Of a stretch of DNA of 64,000 nt, positions 14,875 to 22,324 are shown piece after piece. How positions within the stretch are numbered: position 1 is the first letter of the stretch; each line of letters opens with the position of its first letter. The stretch spans positions 16,456 through 80,455 of IMG/VR virus record IMGVR_UViG_3300021364_001752. One strand, written 5' to 3'. The notes beneath the pieces were generated by a model. That model saw nothing but the letters and a program-made list of their open reading frames with translations. It was not told the origin of the DNA and did not search any database. Position numbers and translations under genes: made by a program. The DNA is from a virus.

Positions 14875-14898
14875 CAAACACTGACTATCTGCTATAAT
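14871..14898 (+). promoter_or_regulatory. Sigma70-like promoter
   Basis: TTGACA (14871-14876), a 16-bp spacer and TATAAT (14893-14898), both boxes matching consensus. The start codon is 31 bases on, behind a CAGGAG ribosome-binding site. Confidence 0.75.
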
Positions 14899-14928
14899 GA
14901 AAGAACAGTAACAACGCAGGAGTCTAAT

Positions 14929-15291
14929 ATGAGTATGCATCTTGTAGGTCCACATATGACCACAACCAATTACAAGAAACGCAAACAGAAAGGTCTTACA
15001 AAAAGAGATCGTCAAGCTCAAGTTGAACACGAAGCATGGCTTAAGAAGATGGGTGTGCATCCAACACAGATCAAACCCAAGAGTCAGCCGTTGCAAACAA
15101 AAAACAATTACCAGCGTAATCCTGACATTCCTAGTTGCAGCGATAAGATTGATGGCTATGCACCTAAGAAAGAGTCACAACAGTATACAGGCACGTATAT
15201 CACTGGTATTGCAACCATGCATAAATCTAACATGGTTCCTATTAGCAATAAGAAAGATGCTATTGAAGTTGCTAGAATGCGCAGAGGTTAA
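14929..15291 (+). CDS. Conserved basic phage protein (MSMHLVGP family)
   Basis: This 120-residue protein opens with MSMHLVGPHMTTTNYKKRKQ, an N-terminus I associate with conserved small proteins of T4-like marine phages. A helical segment with AQVEHEAWLKKMGVHP follows, then a polar low-complexity C-terminal half. It is strongly basic. The sigma70-like promoter suggests early expression. No function is known to me. Confidence 0.75.
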   Translation: MSMHLVGPHMTTTNYKKRKQKGLTKRDRQAQVEHEAWLKKMGVHPTQIKPKSQPLQTKNNYQRNPDIPSCSDKIDGYAPKKESQQYTGTYITGIATMHKSNMVPISNKKDAIEVARMRRG

Positions 15292-15321
15292 ACTGCGCAT
15301 TTATAACCATATTACTTAACC

Positions 15322-15328
15322 GTAAATA
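15322..15328 (+). promoter_or_regulatory. Late promoter motif GTAAATA
   Basis: GTAAATA lies 17 bp before the SleB-like gene start at 15346, with a TGAGGT ribosome-binding site between them. Confidence 0.45.
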
Positions 15329-15345
15329 ATATATGAGGTATAATA

Positions 15346-15837
15346 ATGAAAACTCTAATCTTAGTGTTGGCAGGTGTTTTGATGGCTAGCCAAGTTGTAG
15401 CAGAAAGTTTGTTTGACAAAGATGCACATCCAGATGCCTTTTGTCTTGCACAAAATATATACTACGAAGCACGTGGTAGTAATCTAGCTGACCGAGCAGC
15501 AGTTGCAGATGTAGTTATTAACCGTGTAGAAGATACACGTTATCCTAATACAGTGTGCGAAGTAGTAAAACAAGGACGTAAAGATTCAAACGGAAATATG
15601 ATTAGAAACCAATGCCAATTCAGTTGGTATTGTGATGGAAAAAGTGATAACCCTCAGGATGCCGATCTATGGGCGGATGCACAAATGTTGGCATGGAATG
15701 TGTTTTATTTCGATAAGTATAATGGACTGACCGAAGGTGCAACACACTATCATGCAACTTATGTTTCGCCGAGTTGGGCAAAAGAATTACAATTGGTAGG
15801 AAGAATCGGAGGACATATCTTCTACCGTTGGGAATAG
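15346..15837 (+). CDS. SleB-like cell-wall hydrolase (Hydrolase_2)
   Basis: This 163-residue protein has a signal peptide (cleavage after SQVVA, residue 19). A SleB/CwlJ-type hydrolase domain follows: AQNIYYEARGSNLADRAAVA with the catalytic Glu, VINRVEDTRYPNTVCEVV, a CQFSWYCDGK block, and ATHYHATYVSPSWAKEL near the end. Family members cleave the glycan backbone of peptidoglycan. Because of the signal peptide it can reach the periplasm without a holin, so it may act in lysis or envelope remodelling. A late promoter motif precedes it. Confidence 0.92.
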   Translation: MKTLILVLAGVLMASQVVAESLFDKDAHPDAFCLAQNIYYEARGSNLADRAAVADVVINRVEDTRYPNTVCEVVKQGRKDSNGNMIRNQCQFSWYCDGKSDNPQDADLWADAQMLAWNVFYFDKYNGLTEGATHYHATYVSPSWAKELQLVGRIGGHIFYRWE

Positions 15838-15849
15838 GAATTTCAATAA

Positions 15850-17775
15850 ATGTTTTTAGGTTTACTAGTTTTAATCACGGCCCTATCTATCTCTGCCGTT
15901 GCAATTTATTACAGTGTTAGCGGTCTGGTAGCAATCTTTGCTGCCGCCGCTATACCAATTCTAATCATGGGAGGAGTATTAGAAATAGGAAAACTTGTGA
16001 CTGCTGTTTGGTTGCATAGGTATTGGCGTGAAGCCAAGTGGTGGCTTAAAACTTATCTCAGTATCAGTGTCCTTGTGCTCATGTTTATTACAAGTATGGG
16101 TATTTTTGGTTTCCTATCAAAAGCACACATTGAGCAAACGGCTGCCGCAGAGGAAGGTATTGCTCAATTACAGATTATTGACACAGAAATTGCAAGATCA
16201 CAAGCAATCATTGAAAGAGCAGAAATAAAGATAGAAGAAGCTCTTGCCAGTGTAGGACAAGGCAACGATGCAATACAAGCTCAAATTGACAAAGAGCAAG
16301 AGCGAATTGATACAGCATACGATCGCATTCAGCCTGCTATTGATGAACAAAATGCCATTATAGCCAATGCAAGACAAGACGATGCAAAAAGAACCGAACC
16401 TTATGAGCAACAGCTGGCGTCTTTAGATGTTGAGCTACGCAGTCTAGCAGAGCAAGCCAATCAATATGAAGAACGTATAAGTGCCTTGGTTGTGGATAAC
16501 AGTGCAAGTAATCCGCTATTAGATAATATTGCTCTTATACGTGAAAGTATAACTAGAGTAAACGCACAACTTGCCAGTAGAGAACGTGAGCAAATACGAC
16601 AGGCACAAAGAACTATTGGTGCTAATCCTGATGGATGGGCAGGACAAAATACAAGAAACGCAGCCGATGCATGGATCAATCAACAAAATCTAGTAATTGA
16701 AGATTTACAAGAACAAGTTAGTATTCTAAGAGAAGAAGCACAAACTGAAGTTAACAATGAACGAACAAGGTTGAGCAATCTTGTTGCATCATTGCGAGGG
16801 CAAAAGACAGACGAAATTAAAAGTAGACAACTTGAAATTCTTGCTACCATAGATCAAGTTAGGGGAACAGAATCTCCTATAATTGTTTCAGCAAGAAAAG
16901 AAATATCTAGGCTACGAGAAAGTGCAGATACACAAATTACACAATCAAATGATCTTATACAAAGACTACGTGATAGTCTTACAGTAGGCGTTGATGAAGA
17001 AGTAGAAGCAGAAGTAGAACAGCAACAACAAAAAATTATAGAAGCAAACAATTCTATTGACACACTTACAGAACAAAAGTATACTCTTCAAGCAGAGTAT
17101 AGAAAACTAGAAGCAGAAGTAGGACCAGTAAAATATCTTGCAGAGTTTGTTTACGGAGAAACCGCTAACCAAGATTTACTAGAAGAGGCAGTAAGATGGG
17201 TCATTATTATGATTATTTTTGTATTTGATCCCCTGGCAGTCCTTCTGTTGATAGCAAGCCAGACAACATTCGAAATGCGCCGAGCCAATAAGATGGCTAA
17301 TAAGGAGTATCTTCGGCAAAAAGAGTGGAAAAACTATGAGCAAGCAAGGGCACAAGCTATAGTCAATAATCCTGGCTTCACAGTAGGAGATAAAGATGAC
17401 AATGAAAGCATTGATAATAAGCATGATGAACATGCACAATCCAGAAGTGTCGACAGAGGATCTAGTGACACCAACGGAGCCACCCATGAAGACGGAGCCG
17501 GACCAGGAGAAGATATCCTCGCCTATGCCGAAATGTATCACGATACTGGAACCAACGATAATGGAGGAAGCACTACCGTCGGACTTTCTGACTCCCAAAA
17601 ACAAGAACGAATAAGTGAATTAGAAGAAAAAGAACAGGATCTAAATTATACAGAGCTGAAAAGAAAATGGAAATTGAAATATCCAGATCAGACCGCAAAG
17701 TTTTGGAAAGAGCAATATATACTTGGTAAAATTAACAGTCTTCCTTGGGAAGATTTTGAAAACACATCTGATTAA
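15850..17775 (+). CDS. Membrane protein with long coiled coil
   Basis: The product is 641 aa. The first 95 residues contain three hydrophobic helices, including LLVLITALSISAVAIYYSVS and YLSISVLVLMFITSMGIFGF. Residues about 95-440 are a continuous Glu/Gln/Arg-rich heptad region, a long coiled coil. A further membrane segment follows (VIIMIIFVFDPLAVLLLIA, about 453-471). The C-terminal tail is acidic and disordered, ending in a conserved-looking WKLKYPDQTAKFWKEQYILG segment. I believe similar proteins occur in T4-like cyanophages. It could scaffold membrane-associated replication or head assembly; that is speculation. Confidence 0.8.
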   Translation: MFLGLLVLITALSISAVAIYYSVSGLVAIFAAAAIPILIMGGVLEIGKLVTAVWLHRYWREAKWWLKTYLSISVLVLMFITSMGIFGFLSKAHIEQTAAAEEGIAQLQIIDTEIARSQAIIERAEIKIEEALASVGQGNDAIQAQIDKEQERIDTAYDRIQPAIDEQNAIIANARQDDAKRTEPYEQQLASLDVELRSLAEQANQYEERISALVVDNSASNPLLDNIALIRESITRVNAQLASREREQIRQAQRTIGANPDGWAGQNTRNAADAWINQQNLVIEDLQEQVSILREEAQTEVNNERTRLSNLVASLRGQKTDEIKSRQLEILATIDQVRGTESPIIVSARKEISRLRESADTQITQSNDLIQRLRDSLTVGVDEEVEAEVEQQQQKIIEANNSIDTLTEQKYTLQAEYRKLEAEVGPVKYLAEFVYGETANQDLLEEAVRWVIIMIIFVFDPLAVLLLIASQTTFEMRRANKMANKEYLRQKEWKNYEQARAQAIVNNPGFTVGDKDDNESIDNKHDEHAQSRSVDRGSSDTNGATHEDGAGPGEDILAYAEMYHDTGTNDNGGSTTVGLSDSQKQERISELEEKEQDLNYTELKRKWKLKYPDQTAKFWKEQYILGKINSLPWEDFENTSD

Positions 17776-17780
17776 AACAT

Positions 17781-18173
17781 ATGGCTCACATAAACGTTAT
17801 TACTCCTCCTGACATGTTGCACAATGCTGCATTGACATTTTGTTTGATACAACCTAGCGACAGTATCAAAGAACAGACGCAAAAACTTATAGAAAATTTT
17901 GATGATCCTGTGAACATTTATATCTACGACCCAGAAGCCGAGCAAGACAGAGATTGGGACTGGCTTATCAACACAGCTAGGTTAGCTGATTATACCATAT
18001 TAGATATTGATAATTTAGATGTAATCACACGTAATTTTGCAAGCTATTTCGTCAGCTTGCCAAATGTTTTTTACTTGACAAATGACGAAAACACCCCTTA
18101 TAATAAATTAAGTTTGAACAGAGTTTACAACTTAGATTGGCTTTACGATAAAATCTTAGAGAGGAAAACATGA
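17781..18173 (+). CDS. Hypothetical alpha/beta protein
   Basis: This 130-residue soluble protein alternates strands and helices (INVITPPDM, LTFCLIQP, VNIYIYDPEAE, YTILDIDNLD, VFYLTNDEN), like a Rossmann-type or TIR-like fold. No catalytic motif is clear. It overlaps the bS21 gene by 4 bases and follows the coiled-coil gene by 5. Confidence 0.7.
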   Translation: MAHINVITPPDMLHNAALTFCLIQPSDSIKEQTQKLIENFDDPVNIYIYDPEAEQDRDWDWLINTARLADYTILDIDNLDVITRNFASYFVSLPNVFYLTNDENTPYNKLSLNRVYNLDWLYDKILERKT

Positions 18174-18418
18174 GCAGATACAATCGCAAACAAAAAAACT
18201 TTGAAGAAGGCATCAAAGGCCTTGCTGTAGAAGTTTACAACAACGACATCAACAAAGCACTTCGCAAGTTCAAAAAGAAAGTGCAAGAGGATGGAATTTT
18301 ACAAGAGCTTCGTAAGCGTGAATATTACGAAAGCAAAGGCACAAAGAAACGTAAAGCCAAAGAAGCTGCAATCCGTCGTCATCGCAAGCAGCGTCTCAAA
18401 GAAGCAGCTAACTGGTAA
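18170..18418 (+). CDS. rpsU: Ribosomal protein bS21
   Basis: The product is 82 aa with the bS21 pattern: VEVYNNDINKALRKFKKKVQ, then DGILQELRKREYYESKGTKK and a basic KRKAKEAAIRRHRKQR tail. bS21 sits near the anti-Shine-Dalgarno region of the 30S subunit and helps initiation; phage copies could bias ribosomes toward phage messages. It is translationally coupled to the upstream gene (ATGA). I recall bS21 being reported from pelagiphages, which agrees with the suggested host. Confidence 0.95.
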   Translation: MSRYNRKQKNFEEGIKGLAVEVYNNDINKALRKFKKKVQEDGILQELRKREYYESKGTKKRKAKEAAIRRHRKQRLKEAANW

Positions 18419-18427
18419 GAGGTAATT

Positions 18428-19564
18428 ATGCGTCTCGAAGAAGACCTTAAACTAGACTACAAGGACGTCCTAATTCGTCCCAAGCGTAGCACTCTCAAAA
18501 GTCGTTCTGAAGTTAGTCTCGAACGTAAAACAAACTTTCGTAACTATGAACCAGACTTTGATATTGGAGACTACCATTACCGTGGTATTCCAATTATGGC
18601 AAGTAATATGGATGGTGTTGGCACATTTGAAATGGCTGACAAACTTGCCGAAGGCGATATATTCACCTGTCTAGTAAAGACCTATAGCGTAGAGGAACTA
18701 GTTGAATATTTCAATGGTCCTATTGAACGCACTGAATGTGTTGCAATGAGTATTGGCACAGGTGATAGTGATTATAATAAACTTATCCAAGTTAAGAAAG
18801 AATGTGATAACAAATTAAAATATGTTTGTATGGACATTGCAAATGGATACAGTGAACATTTTGCTGACCATGTAAGAAAGGTCCGCGAAGATTTTCCTGA
18901 TCTTGTGATTATTGCTGGTAATGTTGTCACTAGAGAAATGACGGAGGAATTGATTCTTGCTGGAGCCGACATTGTTAAAGTGGGCATTGGCCCTGGTAGT
19001 GTTTGCACTACTCGTATTCAAACTGGTGTGGGTTATCCACAACTTTCGGCTGTTATTGAGTGTGCTGATGCTGCTCATGGTCTCGGCGGTCACATTATTG
19101 CTGATGGCGGGTGTTCGACGCCTGGAGATGTCGCAAAAGCCTTTGCCGCAGGAGCCGACTTCGTCATGCTTGGAGGAATGCTTGCAGGACACGATGAAGG
19201 CGGAGGAGAATCCATTTTCAAATATGAAGGAACTGGTGAGTTCTATTTTATGAAAGAGGACGAAATTTACAAGCCGGTTATCAACAGAAAAGAATATCGT
19301 AAGTTTTACGGTATGAGTAGCGAAACAGCTAATGAAAAACATTTTGGCGGACTTAAAGACTATCGTTCGTCGGAAGGTCGCACAGTGCTTGTGCCATACA
19401 GAGGACCTGTAGCTAAAACAGTGCAGGAAATCATGGGTGGTGTGCGTAGCACCTGCACCTATACGGGTGCAAAGAAAATCAAGCAGTTGCCCAAGTGTGC
19501 AACTTTTATACGTTGTTCACAAACACATAATTCAGTGTATGAAGGAAGCACAATTGGTAAATAA
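18428..19564 (+). CDS. guaC: GMP reductase (IMPDH/GMPR family)
   Basis: This 378-residue TIM-barrel protein starts with [20 protein letters not shown], typical of GMP reductase. The catalytic Cys is in [12 protein letters not shown], and [19 protein letters not shown] and FYGMSSETA follow. There is no CBS insertion, which favours GMP reductase over IMP dehydrogenase. The reaction turns GMP to IMP with NADPH, feeding purine interconversion, in line with the ribonucleotide reductase and nuclease genes. It has an AGAGGTAA ribosome-binding site 6 bases before the ATG. Confidence 0.93.
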   Translation: MRLEEDLKLDYKDVLIRPKRSTLKSRSEVSLERKTNFRNYEPDFDIGDYHYRGIPIMASNMDGVGTFEMADKLAEGDIFTCLVKTYSVEELVEYFNGPIERTECVAMSIGTGDSDYNKLIQVKKECDNKLKYVCMDIANGYSEHFADHVRKVREDFPDLVIIAGNVVTREMTEELILAGADIVKVGIGPGSVCTTRIQTGVGYPQLSAVIECADAAHGLGGHIIADGGCSTPGDVAKAFAAGADFVMLGGMLAGHDEGGGESIFKYEGTGEFYFMKEDEIYKPVINRKEYRKFYGMSSETANEKHFGGLKDYRSSEGRTVLVPYRGPVAKTVQEIMGGVRSTCTYTGAKKIKQLPKCATFIRCSQTHNSVYEGSTIGK

Positions 19565-19610
19565 ACATGAGCGCCGAAAGGGCTCAACATATCTTGCTTA
19601 AAAAGGAGAA
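19557..19610 (+). promoter_or_regulatory. Late promoter motif and possible ROSE-like RNA thermometer before hsp20
   Basis: GTAAATA (19557-19563) overlaps the guaC stop. The leader has a hairpin TGAGC (19568-19572) with GCTCA (19582-19586), closed by CC-GAAA-GG. CTTGCT (19593-19598) faces the ribosome-binding site AAGGAG (19603-19608). ROSE thermometers of alphaproteobacterial small heat-shock genes pair a UYGCU sequence with the Shine-Dalgarno sequence. Here the pairing would be imperfect and the leader is short. Confidence 0.4.
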
Positions 19611-19615
19611 ATGAC

Positions 19616-20062
19616 ATGACAAGATTAACAACTCTAGACTTACCTACATTCGCTCGTGCCACAATTGGCTTTGATAGAATGTTTGAGCAACTCGATAGAG
19701 AGTTTTCAAATTCAAAAAGCTCAGGATATCCTCCATACAATGTTGTCCAAGAAAACGACGATGAGTATACTATCTCATTGGCTATTGCTGGATTTTCTAT
19801 GAACGACCTTGACATCACTTTGGAGAAAAATGTCCTAACAATCGAAGGCACATCGCCCGAAGTTCCAGAAGGTAAAAATTACCTACATAAAGGCATTGGC
19901 AACAGAAACTTCCGTAGACAGTTTACACTAGCTGAACACATTGAAGTTGAAGATGCTGAACTAGAAAACGGTATGCTACATATCAATTTGGTGCGTAATG
20001 TGCCAGAAGCACAGAAGCCAAAGAAGATTAATATCCGTGAAGTTGGAATGATCGAAGGCTAA
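19616..20062 (+). CDS. Small heat-shock protein (Hsp20/IbpA type)
   Basis: This 148-residue protein has an alpha-crystallin domain: FDRMFEQLDREFSNSKSSGY, PPYNVVQENDDEYTISLAIA, then LDITLEKNVLTIEGT, the conserved GIGNRNFRRQFTLAEHIEV and AELENGMLHINLVRNVPE. A C-terminal KKINI replaces the usual I-x-I tail. It is closest in form to bacterial IbpA. T4-like cyanophages often carry hsp20. As an ATP-independent holdase it may protect proteins during virion assembly. A leader hairpin and a hairpin after the gene isolate it. Confidence 0.95.
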   Translation: MTRLTTLDLPTFARATIGFDRMFEQLDREFSNSKSSGYPPYNVVQENDDEYTISLAIAGFSMNDLDITLEKNVLTIEGTSPEVPEGKNYLHKGIGNRNFRRQFTLAEHIEVEDAELENGMLHINLVRNVPEAQKPKKINIREVGMIEG

Positions 20063-20070
20063 AAAGTCTA

Positions 20071-20092
20071 GGGGGAGTGAAATACCTCCCCC
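20071..20092 (+). terminator. GC-rich hairpin after hsp20
   Basis: The stem is GGGGGAG (20071-20077) with CTCCCCC (20086-20092), followed by AATTATAGG rather than a T tract. It may be a weak terminator or a 3'-end stabiliser; the clpS start is 20 bases on. Confidence 0.55.
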
Positions 20093-20111
20093 AATTATAG
20101 GAGATGAATGA

Positions 20112-20417
20112 ATGAGTGTTGATACAGAAGTTGTATTAGACGAAAAAATTAAAATCAAACAGAAACAGCCAAAAAAATATAAAGTTGTTTTCCTAAACGA
20201 TGATACTACGCCTATGGAGTTTGTTGTAGGTGTGTTAATGGAAATATTCAAACACTCTGCCGCTACAGCAGAAAAAATTACAATGACTATACACAACGAA
20301 GGCAGTGGTGTCGTTGGTGTTTACAGTTACGAAATTGCAGAACAAAAAAGTATCGAAACTACACAAGCTGCAAGAAACAATGGTTTTCATTTACAGGTTA
20401 GATTAGAAGAAGAATGA
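20112..20417 (+). CDS. clpS: ClpS N-end-rule adaptor
   Basis: This 101-residue protein has the ClpS core: KYKVVFLNDDTTPMEFVVGV, where NDD contacts the N-degron amino group. VLMEIFKHSAATAEKITMTI follows, then GVYSYEIAEQKSIETTQAAR. ClpS presents proteins with N-terminal Leu, Phe, Tyr or Trp to ClpA or ClpC. The window also encodes ClpP and a tmRNA, so the phage carries adaptor, protease and tag but no unfoldase. It overlaps the heme oxygenase gene by 4 bases. Confidence 0.93.
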   Translation: MSVDTEVVLDEKIKIKQKQPKKYKVVFLNDDTTPMEFVVGVLMEIFKHSAATAEKITMTIHNEGSGVVGVYSYEIAEQKSIETTQAARNNGFHLQVRLEEE

Positions 20418-20950
20418 GCAAACTCAAAGAACTTACTTGGGCAAATCATCAAAAAGCAGAACGCACAGAACATGCCCGTAAACTGCTAAAAGGAATGACT
20501 CCTGAAGAGTATCACAGATACATTTATAATCAATATGTGCAATACGCAGTTTTAGAAAGTAGAGCAAAAGATGTTTCTGCTCTTGCTGGTATAGAAACTA
20601 TATGTAGAGCAAAAAATATATTAGAAGACTTGGAAGAATTAGAATCAGAATTTGATATTCAACGCAATGTCGACTTGCTTTGTCCGGTGGTTGCTCAATA
20701 TACAGGACATGTAATGAGTCTAACTGAAATTGATGACTTGCTTGCACACATTTACGTAAGACATTTTGGTGATATGTATGGCGGACAAATGATCAACAAA
20801 CGCAACCCCGGCTCGGGTAAAATGTATGAGTTTGAAGATGTAGAAGGTTTGAAACTTACGGTAAGAGCAAGGCTAAAAGACTCAATGGCAGACGAAGCCA
20901 ATCGCTGCTTCGAGTTTGCAATGCAATTATTCGAAGAACTTGATGGTTAA
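20414..20950 (+). CDS. Heme oxygenase
   Basis: This 178-residue all-helical protein matches the HO-1 family. The proximal heme ligand is His12 in LTWANHQKAERTEHARKLL. The distal helix signature HIYVRHFGDMYGGQ corresponds to the usual AxAYTRYLGDLSGGQ block. The enzyme opens heme to biliverdin IXalpha, releasing CO and iron, using ferredoxin or a reductase. It is slightly short but complete. A bilin reductase gene lies one gene downstream and would use the biliverdin. Phage ho genes are known from cyanophages, and with pcyX-type reductases in phages thought to infect alphaproteobacteria. Confidence 0.93.
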   Translation: MSKLKELTWANHQKAERTEHARKLLKGMTPEEYHRYIYNQYVQYAVLESRAKDVSALAGIETICRAKNILEDLEELESEFDIQRNVDLLCPVVAQYTGHVMSLTEIDDLLAHIYVRHFGDMYGGQMINKRNPGSGKMYEFEDVEGLKLTVRARLKDSMADEANRCFEFAMQLFEELDG

Positions 20951-21641
20951 AACTGTATATTCAATAGGGTGCAGTCATACTAATGGCTGCATGATTGACG
21001 GTATAAACGGAACAAGTAAAGTTAATAAACAAAATAGCTTTGCAGGACAAATTGCAAAAAGGCTTAAAGCAACACATTATAATCTGTCTTTAAACGGCGC
21101 AAGTAACCAGTATATATTTCGCATAGCTAACCAAGTTGTAGCGCAGGTCACTGACTCTGATGACACATTGTTTATAATAGGGTGGACTAGTCCTACTAGA
21201 TTAGAGTTAAGAGAAGATAATAAAATTTTTCCAGGCCATCCTGAGGGATATGACAATAACTATATTCCTTTTAGTGTTGGGGCTAATAAAGACAACTTTT
21301 CTAAAGAGTATAAAAGGCTATTAAATGATGCACCTGCATTGTGTAATATAACAATGTTAATTGATCACTGGACTTGCTACATCATTGCACTTCAAAATTT
21401 ATTTGCACAGCATAAAATAAGATATATAATGTGTAATACAATGCAGCCCATTGAGCAAACAAGCAATAATAGTGACATGATTAAAATGATAGATACATCA
21501 AATTATTATAAACCTTTTGATGTTGATGAAAGTTTTTATAATTGGGCAAACCTTAATTATGAAAGAACACCATGTCATCACTTCCCCTTAAAAGCACATA
21601 AAGATTTTGCTGTAAAAATTATGAAAGAGATGAAATTATGA
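20943..21641 (+). CDS. SGNH-like protein (SIGCSHT family), copy 1
   Basis: The start at 20943 (MVKTVYSIGCSHTNGCMIDG) overlaps the heme oxygenase stop. The product is 232 aa. The N-terminal G-C-S-H-T block lies where SGNH/GDSL hydrolases have GDS, and NLSLNGASNQYIFRIANQVV has the G..N pattern of block III. FIIGWTSPTRLELR and a C-terminal C-H-H-F-P-L segment follow. The window protein at 61456 is a clear paralogue (GCSHTHG, GVPGASNTYIFRA, LIGWTSQDRMEMR, CWHHRRHAH). The missing usual Ser nucleophile makes the activity uncertain. Its relatives sit beside radical SAM genes at the other locus too. Confidence 0.75.
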   Translation: MVKTVYSIGCSHTNGCMIDGINGTSKVNKQNSFAGQIAKRLKATHYNLSLNGASNQYIFRIANQVVAQVTDSDDTLFIIGWTSPTRLELREDNKIFPGHPEGYDNNYIPFSVGANKDNFSKEYKRLLNDAPALCNITMLIDHWTCYIIALQNLFAQHKIRYIMCNTMQPIEQTSNNSDMIKMIDTSNYYKPFDVDESFYNWANLNYERTPCHHFPLKAHKDFAVKIMKEMKL

Positions 21642-22324
21642 GTGAAGTTTGGAATACACTGATTAAAATTCAAGATAGACTAATTGAACGTTTTGATGAT
21701 ACTGGCAAAGAAATAGAAGAACCAGGAATGAATAGATTCAATCAACCAGGCTGGATTAATAGAGTTTGGAGCAGTGAAGCCTATCGTCGAGCTCACGTAG
21801 ATGTTGTCGATGCAAGAGACACTAAAGGTCTATGGATGATGCATTGTTGTGTGTTTCCACACTTGCACAACGATGGTCCTATCTTTGGATTAGATGTTAT
21901 TGCAGGTAAAAATAAAATTACAGGTTACTTTCATGATTACTCACCGACTAGCAATCCTGCAAATGAAATGATTGAGGCGTTTGGAGATGAAGTTGCAAAA
22001 CTAGAATGGCGCAAACCTCGCGAGCTACCAGATTGGGCCAAAGCAATATTTACAGAACATATGGTAGCAGCAGGAAATGTTAACAGCGAAGAAGAATTAC
22101 AGCAGTTGCTTGATCTTAGTTTTGAAAGCATAGATAACTATCTAGAATACATTAGTGCATACAATAACGTAGCCAACGAGCAAGCAGGTAAAGATGCACA
22201 AAATCGCTATGCTCATTATCAAAAACAAAATCCGCATACGCCACGCACAATGACCAGTTTAGGACTTGATGAAGAAGATGTGCAAGTATTTGTGCAGGAG
22301 TGTCTTTTTCCCGACATTGAATAA
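21638..22324 (+). CDS. Ferredoxin-dependent bilin reductase (PcyX/PebS-like)
   Basis: This 228-residue protein matches the FDBR family: YRRAHVDVVDARDTKGLWMM, then CVFPHLHNDGPIFGLDVIAG, the central sandwich carrying the substrate-protonating Asp, and DYSPTSNPAN. The C-terminal part has the helix ending in AGKDAQNRYAHYQKQNPHTP. FDBRs reduce biliverdin to phycobilins with electrons from ferredoxin. Upstream heme oxygenase would supply the substrate. Phage FDBRs of the PebS type make phycoerythrobilin; PcyX-type enzymes were described from phages of presumed non-cyanobacterial hosts. Which product is made here cannot be read by eye. Confidence 0.9.
   Translation: MSEVWNTLIKIQDRLIERFDDTGKEIEEPGMNRFNQPGWINRVWSSEAYRRAHVDVVDARDTKGLWMMHCCVFPHLHNDGPIFGLDVIAGKNKITGYFHDYSPTSNPANEMIEAFGDEVAKLEWRKPRELPDWAKAIFTEHMVAAGNVNSEEELQQLLDLSFESIDNYLEYISAYNNVANEQAGKDAQNRYAHYQKQNPHTPRTMTSLGLDEEDVQVFVQECLFPDIE

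Noticed and set aside
18428-19564. IMP dehydrogenase
   Set aside because: The protein is 378 aa without CBS domains and has a GMP reductase-type N-terminus, so GMP reductase is preferred.
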